DNA of 64,000 bases from Thiomicrorhabdus marina (GCF_017571465.1 NZ_JAGETV010000001.1:124001-188000), one strand, 5' to 3'; numbered from the stretch's first letter, positions 37,944 through 47,639 are shown. A program made the numbers and translations. Notes: a model not told the origin generated them from the sequence alone.

Positions 37944-37984
37944 AGAAATAAAAAACGCGGTTAAGATGAATCTCAACCGCGTTT
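37944..37984 (-). terminator. terminator after the TlpA-like gene
   Basis: AAACGCGGTT (37953-37962) pairs with AACCGCGTTT (37975-37984); on the minus strand it is followed by TTTTTATTT. It isolates the TlpA-like gene from the cluster downstream. Confidence 0.85.
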
Positions 37985-38007
37985 CAACATAGGAAACTGT
38001 GCGAAAG

Positions 38008-38514
38008 TTATTTCGACTGAAACGACTCGATAAAGTCTTCCAACATTTTGCTATCCACCATCCCTGTTCGAGCAGCAACGATTTTACCTTCCGGGGTGAC
38101 CATATAAGTGGTTGGCAAGCCTTTTAAAGGACCAAATGGCGTATTGCGACCATCGGGCTTACCTTCAAAACGCACGATCGGGAAATTCACCATTTGTGAC
38201 TCCGCAAAATTTTTGGCCTTTTGCGGGTCAATGTCTTCGTAATTGACACCAATTACAATCGCATCTTTTTTCGAATGATCTTCATGAAACATCACCAAAT
38301 CCGGGATCTCTTTCAAACACGGCGGGCACCAAGTGGCCCATAAATTGACTACCACCCATTTACCGCGATAATCAGACAATTTACTTTTATTGCCATCTAG
38401 ATCAACAAAGGTAACATCCGTTAACTCTTGCGCGTAACTTGGTGCGGCCATAAGAGATAAAGCGGTAAAAAGTGCTAGCAGTCCCGTTCTTGTTGAAGAC
38501 AGAAATGTTTTCAT
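38008..38514 (-). CDS. TlpA/ResA-like periplasmic thioredoxin
   Basis: 168 residues, signal peptide cleaved near SYAQE. The active site is WATWCPPC (Cys63, Cys66) and the cis-Pro loop is GLPTTYMV. TlpA-type proteins reduce cysteines for cytochrome c maturation or copper-site assembly; the actual partner is not visible. It has its own terminator. Located immediately upstream, on the same strand, of the thioredoxin-TolC cluster. Confidence 0.86.
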   Translation of the reverse strand: MKTFLSSTRTGLLALFTALSLMAAPSYAQELTDVTFVDLDGNKSKLSDYRGKWVVVNLWATWCPPCLKEIPDLVMFHEDHSKKDAIVIGVNYEDIDPQKAKNFAESQMVNFPIVRFEGKPDGRNTPFGPLKGLPTTYMVTPEGKIVAARTGMVDSKMLEDFIESFQSK

Positions 38515-38649
38515 AATCAGATCCCGTATTAGAAATTGGTAATAAAACTGGCGCCCATTGTAAGCAAACTTAGCTTGCGTACCAAGTCAGAAAAGTTGAA
38601 CGCCATCTTCTATTCATAGTGTTTTGACGTGGGTCTGTTGAGCAGATGG

Positions 38650-39366
38650 CTAGGCACTGGCTTCTTGCGGCAGAACCGATTTGACTAAGGCGAGAGTCAA
38701 ACGACGCTTCTCGACTAAAGTCGCTTCTTCCAAGAGATCCAATATCTGCATCAATTCCGGCAGGTTTTGCGAGCAGTGTTTAAGAAGATAATCACCGACA
38801 TTATCCGGTAATTCGAAGCCTCGCTTACGACTATGGCGTTGCAAAGCACTGATTAATTCACTTGAATCGGCTAGAGGAAGTAATCCTATCGGCAAAACAC
38901 TAACTAAAGCCTTTGCCAGTTCCGGCATAACAATATTCCAATTATTAATGTGGGTACCACCAGCCAAAAGTAAGGTATTACCCTGCACACTCGACTTAAC
39001 AATCAAGTTTGCTAAAGCAACTTCCCAGTTTTTATTGCCGATAATCACGTCAACATCATCCAGACAGACCAGAGAGGTCTGTTCGAGGCCATGCAAAACA
39101 TCGGGAATCAAAGGCAAAGACTCATCCCCCATCGGCAGATACACGCTGTCCTGATTACGTTCGGTCATAAACCGACAAGCGGCTTGCAACACATGGGTTT
39201 TACCAACACCTTGCACACCGCTTAAATAAAAAGCACTACCGCGTGGTTTGGACAAGGTGTTCTGCAGTACATTTAATGCCACTGCCACCGACTCTTGTTC
39301 GGCGACAAAGGTTTCAAAGCTTGCATCATCGCGCAGCCCCATTTTTAATGGCATTTGTACAAACAC
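38650..39366 (-). CDS. hda: DnaA-homologous regulatory inactivator Hda
   Basis: 238 residues; AAA+ protein that, with the DNA-loaded beta clamp, triggers ATP hydrolysis by DnaA and so limits re-initiation. The start is a GTG with AAAGGAG 10 nt upstream, which keeps the clamp-binding motif QMPLKMGL at the N-terminus. The P-loop is GVQGVGKTH and Walker B is LVCLDDVDVI. Its neighbourhood (DUF2066-purM-purN) is conserved in Pseudomonas-type genomes. Confidence 0.9.
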   Translation of the reverse strand: MFVQMPLKMGLRDDASFETFVAEQESVAVALNVLQNTLSKPRGSAFYLSGVQGVGKTHVLQAACRFMTERNQDSVYLPMGDESLPLIPDVLHGLEQTSLVCLDDVDVIIGNKNWEVALANLIVKSSVQGNTLLLAGGTHINNWNIVMPELAKALVSVLPIGLLPLADSSELISALQRHSRKRGFELPDNVGDYLLKHCSQNLPELMQILDLLEEATLVEKRRLTLALVKSVLPQEASA

Positions 39367-39471
39367 AGTACTTAGACTCCTTTCAAAGTATCAATCGCAT
39401 ATGAATTAGATTTTGTTCAATTTCTTACTGGCTTTTGTAATATATGCGCCAGTCTGTCAATCAACGAGCAC

Positions 39472-40707
39472 CTATTCTACAGGCTCAACATAAGTAAAAT
39501 TGGCATCAATCTGCCGTAACATTTCCGAAGAACGAACCACCGAAAACTGCGGCATAGCTGATAGCCATTGCATAAGACTGGCATAGTCACCACGAAAAGC
39601 AATTTGCAATTGCGCTAAACGATCTTGAACAGCAACCAAGTTAAGTTCGGTTAAGGTTGGCATATTACCCTGTAATACAGCCATCGCTTGCTGAATTGAC
39701 TTTAAATCACTGACATTGGTCAAATTAATGATCACCTGATCGTTAATTTCTAACACTTCACGATTCAGTTCAACCAAACGCGCCATTACCAAGGCGACCA
39801 TATCATCCATCAACTGGCTGCGGCTAGCATTCTCAGCTTTACCTTTCGCCAACACCGAACCGTTCTCGGAAAACAGATACCAACTCAATTCATAGCTGTC
39901 ATCACGTTTGACCAATTTATAACTGAGTAATTTATCCAAATCGGATTGCACTAATAAATCCTGCAAAGCACCAATATTATTGGCCGGATTCATCGGATAA
40001 ATCCACGGCGTCGACGACTGCGGAGTCTGCACTCTTAAAGCCATATCAGCAAACAGGTAGCGAAGATTAATGTCAATTCGGTATTGCAGAGTTTCTTGGT
40101 CAAGCTTGGTTACCGAACTATTTTCAACCAAGGTTCCCATTAATAACAATTCAGGGCGTAGATTCAGTGGCCAGATTTTAATTTGCGCTTGTGCTAGCGC
40201 CGCTTTGATCGCCACCTCATCGAACTTTAAACGTAATTTTTGACCGACCTGAACCCCTTCTTGCACAATCGGCACATAACTATAAGTTCGCAACCAATTA
40301 CGAGCATTACTCAATAAAAACTCCGTTCGAGGCGAATCTAATAAAACGCTTTTGCCCGTCAGTCTCACTAACAATTTTTTCATGCCTGCTTCGGACAGTT
40401 GCACCAACTGCGTTTCATTTAATGCCACACTATTGCTATTCGAAATATCTGCCAACTCAACTTGGTAGAGATTTATCTCGGTAATCGGCGTCACCTCTGG
40501 TGGCGGTGCCGGTAGATTTGACTCAGATATAGGCGTTTGTAACGCCGAAGACGCAACATTTGCAGAACGATTTGATGTAATAAGCGATGTATTTGGTACT
40601 GTACTATGCGGGGTTTGGGAGCCAACTTCAGCATGTGCAGAGTGCGCACTGATGACACTTGGCAGAATAAATATAGTCGAGAGTAATAATTGCTTAAAAG
40701 TTCTCAT
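39472..40707 (-). CDS. DUF2066 domain exported protein
   Basis: 411 residues with a signal peptide (cleavage near SAHA). The region around ISEAGMKKLLVRLTGKS-like text (LSEAGMKKLLVRLTGKSVLL) and RNWLRTYSYVPI is the DUF2066 hallmark. A second half of unknown fold follows. Function unknown. It is divergent from purM and upstream of hda, an order kept in other gammaproteobacteria. Confidence 0.8.
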   Translation of the reverse strand: MRTFKQLLLSTIFILPSVISAHSAHAEVGSQTPHSTVPNTSLITSNRSANVASSALQTPISESNLPAPPPEVTPITEINLYQVELADISNSNSVALNETQLVQLSEAGMKKLLVRLTGKSVLLDSPRTEFLLSNARNWLRTYSYVPIVQEGVQVGQKLRLKFDEVAIKAALAQAQIKIWPLNLRPELLLMGTLVENSSVTKLDQETLQYRIDINLRYLFADMALRVQTPQSSTPWIYPMNPANNIGALQDLLVQSDLDKLLSYKLVKRDDSYELSWYLFSENGSVLAKGKAENASRSQLMDDMVALVMARLVELNREVLEINDQVIINLTNVSDLKSIQQAMAVLQGNMPTLTELNLVAVQDRLAQLQIAFRGDYASLMQWLSAMPQFSVVRSSEMLRQIDANFTYVEPVE

Positions 40708-40878
40708 ATAGCGGCCTAAAAATTTCGTTACAATATCATAATATTTTTTTTGCAGACTTTAGCGTTTTTTAGTGGCTGTTTTACACCACTTGAATTCACT
40801 TTAGTCACAAATCACATTCAACCATGTCCATGCAAACTTGATGGATCTGTAACGGACTTAAAAGTTAGATAGAAGATT

Positions 40879-41928
40879 ATGACTCAAAATACCCAATCAA
40901 TCAGTTATAAAGACGCAGGTGTAGATATTGATGCCGGTAACGCTCTGGTACAAGCAATCAAACCTATTGCCAAAGCGACGACACGCCCTGAAGTTCCAGC
41001 CTCACTTGGTGGTTTCGGTGCACTCTTTGAATTGGACATGAGCAAATACAAAAACCCAATCTTGGTATCGGGTACTGACGGCGTTGGTACCAAACTACGT
41101 TTGGCGATTGACAGCGGCAAGCATGACCAAGTAGGGATTGATTTAGTAGCAATGTGTGTTAACGATCTAATCGTTCAAGGTGCAGAGCCACTATTCTTCT
41201 TAGACTACTATGCAACCGGTAAATTAGAATTGGACGTTGCCGTCGATGTGGTTAAAGGAATCGGCGAAGGTTGTTTACAATCAGGCTGTGCGTTAATCGG
41301 TGGTGAAACTGCGGAAATGCCGGGTATGTACCCGAAAGGCGATTACGACCTAGCCGGTTTCTGTGTTGGTATCGTAGAAAAATCTGATCTAATCGACGGC
41401 ACGAAAGTTAAAGCCGGCGATGTCATGCTAGGCCTAAGCTCAAGCGGCCCGCACTCGAACGGTTACTCTTTGATTCGTAAAATCATTGAAGTGAGCGGCG
41501 AAGACATTAACCAAGAAATTGATGGTCAACCGCTGATCGACGCTCTGATGGCGCCGACTCGTATCTACGTTAAGCCATTGCTTGAACTAATGAAACAAAT
41601 CGATATTCACGCCCTGTCGCACATTACTGGCGGCGGTCTACTGGAGAACCTTCCACGTGTTATGCCGGAAAACACCATGGCAAAAATCAATACTAACGCG
41701 TGGCACCGCCCACAAGTATTCGATTGGATTGCCGAGAAAGGTAACGTTACCTATGAAGAAATGCACCGCACTCTAAACTGCGGTATCGGCATGGTCATCG
41801 TGGTTGACGCAGCGGATCAAGAAAAAGCCATTGCTTCTCTTGAAGCAGCAGGCGAAACGGTTTCAGTCATCGGTACCATTGAAGCATCCGATTCAGTTGA
41901 ACCGTCCGTTGAGTTGGTTTCTGAGTAA
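40879..41928 (+). CDS. purM: phosphoribosylformylglycinamidine cyclo-ligase (AIR synthetase)
   Basis: 349 residues, typical length. Makes aminoimidazole ribotide from FGAM with ATP, the step after PurL. The glycine-rich and metal-site motifs are present: [34 protein letters not shown] and [11 protein letters not shown]. Followed by purN 82 nt downstream with a hairpin between. Confidence 0.97.
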   Translation: MTQNTQSISYKDAGVDIDAGNALVQAIKPIAKATTRPEVPASLGGFGALFELDMSKYKNPILVSGTDGVGTKLRLAIDSGKHDQVGIDLVAMCVNDLIVQGAEPLFFLDYYATGKLELDVAVDVVKGIGEGCLQSGCALIGGETAEMPGMYPKGDYDLAGFCVGIVEKSDLIDGTKVKAGDVMLGLSSSGPHSNGYSLIRKIIEVSGEDINQEIDGQPLIDALMAPTRIYVKPLLELMKQIDIHALSHITGGGLLENLPRVMPENTMAKINTNAWHRPQVFDWIAEKGNVTYEEMHRTLNCGIGMVIVVDAADQEKAIASLEAAGETVSVIGTIEASDSVEPSVELVSE

Positions 41929-41939
41929 AATCAATTTTG

Positions 41940-41969
41940 GCGGTAAAGTCTTCTGCACTTTACCGCTTT
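41940..41969 (+). terminator. hairpin between purM and purN
   Basis: A perfect 10-bp stem, GCGGTAAAGT (41940-41949) with ACTTTACCGC (41957-41966), then TTTA. The T-run is short, so it may be a partial terminator or an mRNA stabiliser that gives purM higher expression than purN. Confidence 0.5.
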
Positions 41970-42010
41970 ACCAACTCAAATCAGATTGATTTTATAAAAA
42001 CATTCCCCAA

Positions 42011-42688
42011 ATGACAGACTCAACGGTTCAACACTCCCCCAAAAAAATTGCCGTGCTGATTTCCGGTAACGGATCCAATTTACAAGCTATTATCGACGAC
42101 CAAGCCAAAACATCCGATCTCTATGTAATCGCTTTGGTCATATCCAATCGTCCAGACGCTTACGGATTAGAGCGCGCCAAGAAAGCCGGAATTGCCACCC
42201 TTTGTATCGATCATACCGATTATGCTTCGCGAGAAGAATTTGATACTCAAATGCAATTGCAATTAGATCAAGCCAAAATTGATTTAGTTGTCCTTGCAGG
42301 ATTTATGCGCATTCTCACTCAAGGTTTTACTCAGCATTTTCTAGGTAAAATGTTAAACATCCACCCTTCGCTATTGCCTAAATACACAGGGCTACACACG
42401 CATAAACGCGCGCTTGAGGCGGGTGATACCGAGCATGGATTAAGTATTCATTTTGTAACGCCTGAACTCGATGGCGGCCCGGTTATTTTGCAAGCGAAGG
42501 TGGCGATAGAGAATGACGAAACCGAACAAAGTCTGCAACAAAAGGTGCATCAGCAGGAACATATCGCCTATCCGTTGGTTGTGCGTTGGTTCTGCGAAGA
42601 GCGCATCCAATTGATCGATAATCGAGTCGTTTATTTCGGACAACAGCTGCAACAACCGCTACTGCTTGCAGAGCAAACTTCGGATTAA
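42011..42688 (+). CDS. purN: phosphoribosylglycinamide formyltransferase (GAR transformylase)
   Basis: 225 residues; transfers formyl from 10-formyl-THF to GAR. N-terminal ISGNGSNLQAI binds phosphate. The catalytic region NIHPSLLPKYTGLHTHKRAL contains the catalytic Asn and His, and DGGPVILQA supplies the conserved Asp. The DUF3108 gene starts 19 nt after its stop. Confidence 0.96.
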   Translation: MTDSTVQHSPKKIAVLISGNGSNLQAIIDDQAKTSDLYVIALVISNRPDAYGLERAKKAGIATLCIDHTDYASREEFDTQMQLQLDQAKIDLVVLAGFMRILTQGFTQHFLGKMLNIHPSLLPKYTGLHTHKRALEAGDTEHGLSIHFVTPELDGGPVILQAKVAIENDETEQSLQQKVHQQEHIAYPLVVRWFCEERIQLIDNRVVYFGQQLQQPLLLAEQTSD

Positions 42689-42707
42689 CCGGAGTACTGG
42701 AGACAAT

Positions 42708-43514
42708 TTGAATAGCAAAGAGATTTTCTCTCATTTTGAGCCAAAACGTATCGTGACAATATTTATTGGCTGTTCACTCTTTGCAAGCACGCTGTTTTCT
42801 TCTAACGCTTTAGCAACAGCGACTTCTGCAACGTCACAGCACCAAGAAATTCCGAATTTCCAAGCCAATTTCCTCGTCAATCTTTATGGCATGGACCTCG
42901 GCAATAGCAAACATGTTTTCAACTGCTCTTCCGACAACGAAGACGATAACTCCAACTGTGAATTAACCACAGAGTCGATTCCAAAAGGACTAGCGAGTTG
43001 GTTTGTTAAAGACTCCGCCATAGAAACCATTAAAATCCAACAAAGCACCGACGCTTTTCTTTGGCAAGGCTATCAAAAACACATCATTCGCAGCAAAGGC
43101 AGTGATAAGAAAGATAAATTCCAAACCTACCAAGTCGAAGACAATAAAGTTGCTTATCTGGAAAAAGCGCTGCAATTTGACTGGAGTAGCGGTTTATTCG
43201 ACACCACTTCTATTGTCTATGCCATTCAGTGGTACGCTTTAAATCAGATCGATATCAATCAAGCGCAATTGAAATTACAAAGCGGCAGACATCAATACGA
43301 CATTACCTTTAAAGAACAGTACCAAAAATCTCGCGTACAACTGGAATATGATCGTCTCGAAGCAGAGAAATTCAGTTTTGGAAACGCACGATATGAGATA
43401 GACTTATGGCTATTGCCGCAAACGCATTACTTTCCTGGAAAGGTTCGAATTCACGATAGAGATGAAGACCAGACCTTAACGCTGACTTTACAGCAAGCCC
43501 CTGAATTTGATTAA
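42708..43514 (+). CDS. DUF3108 exported protein
   Basis: 268 residues from a TTG at 42708 with GGAG 5 nt upstream; the frame extends into purN (42666) but without a ribosome site. The signal segment runs to NALATA, followed by FQANFLVNLYGMDLGNSKHVF, recognisable as the start of DUF3108. Probably a periplasmic beta-rich protein of unknown role. The purM-purN-DUF3108 order is common in gammaproteobacteria. dcd follows 12 nt later. Confidence 0.78.
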   Translation: MNSKEIFSHFEPKRIVTIFIGCSLFASTLFSSNALATATSATSQHQEIPNFQANFLVNLYGMDLGNSKHVFNCSSDNEDDNSNCELTTESIPKGLASWFVKDSAIETIKIQQSTDAFLWQGYQKHIIRSKGSDKKDKFQTYQVEDNKVAYLEKALQFDWSSGLFDTTSIVYAIQWYALNQIDINQAQLKLQSGRHQYDITFKEQYQKSRVQLEYDRLEAEKFSFGNARYEIDLWLLPQTHYFPGKVRIHDRDEDQTLTLTLQQAPEFD

Positions 43515-43526
43515 AAAGACAAACCT

Positions 43527-44162
43527 ATGAAACTTAGCGACCGCGATATTAAGAAAAACCTAGCCTCCGGCAAAATCGCCATCACACCTATGCCGGACGA
43601 ATCCAAAATCAAAGGCATTAGCGTTGATTTGCGTTTGGACAATAAATTCCGCGTATTCAATGATCACACAGCGCCATACATCGATTTAAGCGGGCCACGA
43701 GATGAAGTCCAAAAAATCATGGATACGGTCATGGGTGATGAAATCGAAATCGCCGAGGGTGATGCGTTTTTCTTGCATCCGGGTGAATTAGCGCTAGCCG
43801 CAACCTTTGAAGCGGTTTCGATTCCAGACGATTTAGTTGGTTGGCTAGACGGCCGTTCCAGTTTAGCGCGCCTTGGATTAATGGTACATGTCACGGCTCA
43901 TCGCATCGATCCGGGCTGGGAAGGTCAGATCGTTTTAGAAATCTTCAACAGTGGCAAACTGCCTTTGGCATTGCGTCCTGGCATGGATATTTGCGCAATT
44001 AACTTTGAGACCTTATCGAGCGCATCGGATCAACCTTATAACAAGCGACTGGATGCCAAATACCGTAACCAAAAAGGACCAACGGCAAGTCGCATCAACC
44101 AAGATCAGAAACAGGAAAAGCCAAAACCGGCCAGTCCACAACTTGACCTACTTGGCGAATAA
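43527..44162 (+). CDS. dcd: dCTP deaminase
   Basis: 211 residues (E. coli 193, with a slightly longer hydrophilic tail here). Converts dCTP to dUTP for dTTP synthesis. The active-site block is [21 protein letters not shown], with the catalytic Glu in [11 protein letters not shown] and the C-terminal nucleotide loop [10 protein letters not shown]. It sits 12 nt after the DUF3108 gene. A mobile element begins 11 nt past the stop. Confidence 0.94.
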   Translation: MKLSDRDIKKNLASGKIAITPMPDESKIKGISVDLRLDNKFRVFNDHTAPYIDLSGPRDEVQKIMDTVMGDEIEIAEGDAFFLHPGELALAATFEAVSIPDDLVGWLDGRSSLARLGLMVHVTAHRIDPGWEGQIVLEIFNSGKLPLALRPGMDICAINFETLSSASDQPYNKRLDAKYRNQKGPTASRINQDQKQEKPKPASPQLDLLGE

Positions 44163-44172
44163 CCAGCTAGCA

Positions 44173-44324
44173 ACTTAAGGCGGCAATGCCATTCACTTAG
44201 GAAATAAAGATTGCTTCACTAGGTTCGCAATGACGGTCATTGCGAGGCCCATTCTCATCTATGGGTCGTGGCAATCCCCTGTTTTAATAAACAAATCCCC
44301 TAAGTGAACAGCATTGACTTAAGG
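44173..44324. mobile_element. MITE-like element with 18-bp terminal inverted repeats and 8-bp flanking direct repeats
   Basis: CAATGCCATTCACTTAGG (44184-44201) and CCTAAGTGAACAGCATTG (44299-44316) are inverted repeats matching at 16 of 18 positions. The direct repeats ACTTAAGG lie at 44173-44180 and 44317-44324. The interior has no gene but strong secondary structure: CGCAATGAC/GTCATTGCG (44226-44244) and GCCCAT/ATGGGT inside a closing stem GATTGC/GCAATC. The interior resembles the CATTGCGAGG...GGCAATCC palindromic repeats found in many bacterial genomes. No transposase, so a non-autonomous element. Confidence 0.72.
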
Positions 44325-44351
44325 TTGGCTTTAAGAGAAACAAGCCAACCT
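44322..44351. repeat. 10-bp stem hairpin next to the MITE-like element
   Basis: AGGTTGGCTT (44322-44331) and AAGCCAACCT (44342-44351) pair perfectly with a 10-nt loop. There is no T-run, so it is not a standard terminator. Removing the element with one direct repeat would place this hairpin just after dcd. Confidence 0.6.
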
Positions 44352-44588
44352 CCCGTGCCACAATAGACGGCATATAAAAATCTCTAATTTTCACAATAAA
44401 ATCTTTTTGAGATTTCGGTGCATTTTTCGCTTTACCTATGCTAAAAAATACCGATAATTCCAACTTTTAATCAATCCCGAATTCCGCCACATTTCTGACG
44501 GAAAACCTTACATTTTTTTCAACAATTCGATCTGCTCTTTTTCATCTAAAAAAGATGAGATCACCCCTAATTGAATTGAGGTATTACT

Positions 44589-45632
44589 ATGCACATCGGC
44601 TTTATGATTGACCACTGGGAAAACCTGACCCCAACTAAAAACTCAACCATTTTAGTGATCCGCGAATGCCTCAAGCGAGGTCATAAGGTTTCTCTACTAT
44701 ATACGGAAAACCTAACCGTAAAGAACAATGTCGCTTATGCCAAGATGCTGCGCCTACAGCCGATGGAAAAAGTTCCAGATAATATTACCCAGTTCCACAA
44801 AAAAGCCGTCTTCAAAACAGTGCAAACACCGCTGCATAGCTTAGATAGCCTGATGATTCGTAAAGATCCGCCAATTGATGCGGTTATCTTCAACTTCTTG
44901 GACTCAATTAAAAACGAATGTGTCATTTTGAACGATGTCGATGGTATCCGTAAAGCCAATAACAAGCTGTTTACCAGTACTTTCAATGACCCGAACAATG
45001 ATTATTTACCGATTACCTATGTGTCCAAAGACAAGGAGTTTATCCGCCAAACCATCAATGAAATGCCGGGCGATAAAGTTATTCTTAAACCCTTGGTCGG
45101 TTCAGGCGGTCACGGTGTCATCGTCTTGGAAAAGAACGCGCAATCGAATATTAGCTCGATTCTGGACTTCTATATTTCCGGTAAAGACGAAGCCAACTAC
45201 GTCATTATCCAAGAGTATATTGAAGGCGCTGAGAAAGGTGATGTACGCGTACTGATGCTAAACGGTAAATATATCGGCGCTTACAACCGCCAACCGCCAG
45301 AAGGCGATATCCGAGCTAACATTCAGATTGGCGGCACGGCGCATAAATACAAAATGACTGACTCGCAAATGCAGGTGTGCCGTAAAATCGGCCCGCGTCT
45401 AGCAGCGGACGGTTTGTATTTCGTTGGCGTCGATATGATTGGCGATAAAATTTTAGAAGTGAATGTCTTAAATCCGGGAGGCATCTCTAATATCAACCGT
45501 CTAAACAAAGTCAAACTTCACCTTCAGGTTGTTGATTTTATTGAAGAAATGGTTCATGAAAAACAAGAAAAACATGCCGAACTCGAATATCTGCTAAAAC
45601 GCCTAAGCGATTTACGTCAAAACGATCATTAA
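44589..45632 (+). CDS. gshB: glutathione synthetase-like ATP-grasp enzyme
   Basis: 347 residues of the ATP-grasp superfamily with GshB-type features: the ILKPLVGSGGHGVIVLE lysine and glycine loop, the EYIEGAEKGDVRVLMLNG block and the EVNVLNPGGISNINR metal/ATP site. GshB joins glycine to gamma-glutamylcysteine. The protein is somewhat longer and more divergent than E. coli GshB (316), so a related ligase cannot be excluded. Preceded by a 260-nt gap after the mobile element and followed by a strong terminator. Confidence 0.78.
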   Translation: MHIGFMIDHWENLTPTKNSTILVIRECLKRGHKVSLLYTENLTVKNNVAYAKMLRLQPMEKVPDNITQFHKKAVFKTVQTPLHSLDSLMIRKDPPIDAVIFNFLDSIKNECVILNDVDGIRKANNKLFTSTFNDPNNDYLPITYVSKDKEFIRQTINEMPGDKVILKPLVGSGGHGVIVLEKNAQSNISSILDFYISGKDEANYVIIQEYIEGAEKGDVRVLMLNGKYIGAYNRQPPEGDIRANIQIGGTAHKYKMTDSQMQVCRKIGPRLAADGLYFVGVDMIGDKILEVNVLNPGGISNINRLNKVKLHLQVVDFIEEMVHEKQEKHAELEYLLKRLSDLRQNDH

Positions 45633-45645
45633 TTACCCTCGAAAC

Positions 45646-45677
45646 AAAAACGCCGATGAAATCATCGGCGTTTTTTT
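45646..45677. terminator. bidirectional terminator between gshB-like and ilvA
   Basis: CGCCGATGA (45651-45659) and TCATCGGCG (45662-45670) with A/T-runs on both sides; the T-run TTTTTTTA follows on the plus strand. Confidence 0.88.
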
Positions 45678-47205
45678 ATTTATTCAGAGGCTGTAAGAAC
45701 AGTTTATAGCCCATGTTGTCCGATTCATCCTCAAACGGATAACCCAAACTTTCTAGGTAAACCTCAAAATCGTGTTGTTGATGATCCGGCACTTGAACCC
45801 CAACCAAAACACGACCATAAGCCGCACCGTGATTACGGTAATGAAACAAACTAATATTCCACTCTTCACTCATGCGAGTTAAGAAGTTCAATAAAGCACC
45901 CGGACGTTCTGGAAATTCAAAACGATATAACAGCTCGTTTGGAATACCGCTAGCATGACCACCGACCATAAAACGCAAATGCAACTTAGCCATTTCATTA
46001 TCGGTCATATCTTCAACCGGATAATCTTGCTCTTTCAAAGTCTGCACAATCGCTTCACGCTCCGGCACGCCGCCCTCGGTACGAACGCCAACAAACACCA
46101 CCGCTTTCTGGTCATCCGAATAACGGTAATTAAATTCGGTAATGGAACGACGGCCGCCAAGGATTTCACAGAATTGTTTAAAACTGCCGGGACGTTCATC
46201 GATAGTTACGGCAAAAATCGCCTCGCGTTTTTCACCGAGCTCAGTACGTTCGGAAATATGTCGTAAACGATCAAAGTTCATATTGGCACCGGAAACGATA
46301 CAACCGAGTTGCTTGCCACTGAATTGATATTTCTCGACATAACGTTTCATGCCGGCCACTGCTAAAGCACCGGCCGGCTCGGAAATAGCACGCGTATCAA
46401 CAAAGATATCTTTAACTGCGGCACAGATTTCATCGGTGGTGACCGTGACCATTTCATCGACACAGGTCTTAGCAATAGCGAACGGCAACTTGCCGGCTTG
46501 TGCCACAGCAACGCCGTCGGCAAATAAACCGACTTGATTAAGCACAATACGTTCGTTGGCTTTAAGTGCTTCGGTCATACAAGGCGCATCCTCCGGTTCA
46601 ACTCCAACTACGCGCGTGCTTGGCCAAACCTGTTTGATCACCGCGGCTACGCCGGCCACCAAACCACCCCCGCCGACTGGTACAAAAATAACGTCTAAGG
46701 GTGTCGGGTGCTGTCGAAAAATTTCTAGAGCAATCGTTCCCTGACCGGCAATGACATCAATATCGTCATATGGATGAATAAAGGTTAAGCCCTGCTCTTG
46801 CATCAGCTCTTGTGCATAAGCCGACGCTTCGTCAAATGAATCACCATATAGAACCACCTTACCGCCATGACGTTCAACCGCTTTGTATTTAATCGGTGGC
46901 GTGGTTTTCGGCATTACAATGGTTGCTTCAACACCGAGTTTTCCGGCCGCGAGAGCGACTCCCTGAGCATGGTTGCCTGCTGAAGCAGCAATAACGCCCT
47001 TTGCTTTTTGTTCTTCGGTCAACTGAACCATTCGGTTGTAAGCACCGCGTAGCTTAAAAGAGAAAACCGGTTGTAGGTCTTCGCGCTTCAACCAAATCTG
47101 ATTACGGAAACGCTTGCTCAAAATCGGTGCTGAATCCAGCGGCGTTTCTTGCGCCACATCGTAAACCGGAGCGGTTAATACACGTCGTAAAATCTGTTCG
47201 GGCAT
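45676..47205 (-). CDS. ilvA: threonine ammonia-lyase, biosynthetic
   Basis: Converts threonine to 2-oxobutanoate, the first step to isoleucine. The PLP lysine is in SFKLRGAYNRM, the cofactor phosphate loop is SAGNHAQG, and two C-terminal ACT-like regulatory domains (after residue about 335) give isoleucine feedback. The ATG at 47205 gives 509 residues, close to E. coli (514), starting MPEQILRRVLTAPVYDVA; the frame runs 18 codons further, without family match. Confidence 0.94.
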   Translation of the reverse strand: MPEQILRRVLTAPVYDVAQETPLDSAPILSKRFRNQIWLKREDLQPVFSFKLRGAYNRMVQLTEEQKAKGVIAASAGNHAQGVALAAGKLGVEATIVMPKTTPPIKYKAVERHGGKVVLYGDSFDEASAYAQELMQEQGLTFIHPYDDIDVIAGQGTIALEIFRQHPTPLDVIFVPVGGGGLVAGVAAVIKQVWPSTRVVGVEPEDAPCMTEALKANERIVLNQVGLFADGVAVAQAGKLPFAIAKTCVDEMVTVTTDEICAAVKDIFVDTRAISEPAGALAVAGMKRYVEKYQFSGKQLGCIVSGANMNFDRLRHISERTELGEKREAIFAVTIDERPGSFKQFCEILGGRRSITEFNYRYSDDQKAVVFVGVRTEGGVPEREAIVQTLKEQDYPVEDMTDNEMAKLHLRFMVGGHASGIPNELLYRFEFPERPGALLNFLTRMSEEWNISLFHYRNHGAAYGRVLVGVQVPDHQQHDFEVYLESLGYPFEDESDNMGYKLFLQPLNK

Positions 47206-47471
47206 AGGGAATCCATTTAGTCGCGGCAAGCAAGGGGAAAACGCTGAATAAGTCGGCAAAACTCGCTGGGCGCTTTATATTTAAAGGTTTTTTCGTGCCG
47301 CATAGTATAGCACCTGCAACTTTTTCAGAGTAAATTCGATTACGTCTATTTGAACCATTCATGAACGCAGCCGAATGAAGTATTTGCAATAGACCCCAGT
47401 CAATTAAGAATCTAGCAAGACTTCTGAAAGAATCTTTTCAAGATTCACGGGCAAAACACAGAGTTTCTCTA

Positions 47472-47500
47472 TTAAACATAAGCATTCAATAATATACAAT
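47472..47500 (+). promoter_or_regulatory. promoter for the copper receptor gene
   Basis: TTAAAC (47472-47477) and TACAAT (47495-47500) with 17-nt spacing. It gives a leader of about 130 nt before the GTG start. Confidence 0.5.
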
Positions 47501-47524
47501 ACGCACACTTTTTATTTCACTTTC

Positions 47525-47580
47525 ACCAAGGAAACGAAGAACTCGACGCTCGAAGGGGTAAGTCGAGACAGAGGCTTGGT
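47525..47580 (+). promoter_or_regulatory. structured leader RNA candidate before the copper receptor gene
   Basis: ACCAAG (47525-47530) pairs with CTTGGT (47575-47580), enclosing CTCGAC (47542-47547) with GTCGAG (47562-47567) and a purine-rich loop. The nested stems sit in the 5' leader of the TonB-dependent receptor mRNA. Not a recognised riboswitch. Confidence 0.35.
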
Positions 47581-47639
47581 TAAATTTGCCTAAAACCATT
47601 TGGACTTATTCTCCGTTTCTCTAACATAAGGATTTATCC

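Larger units (their letters stand above)
47206..47639. other. 434-nt region between ilvA and the copper receptor gene
   Basis: Divergent promoter region. It holds a sigma70-type site for the receptor gene and a structured leader, both listed separately. No riboswitch consensus (cobalamin box, TPP, SAM) was recognised. The 150 nt next to ilvA show no clear element. Confidence 0.5.

Noticed and set aside
47206-47639. Possible cobalamin or TPP riboswitch before the TonB-dependent receptor.
   Set aside because: No cobalamin box (GCCACTG-like) and no TPP CTGAGA-type core was found; only an unassigned nested stem is present.
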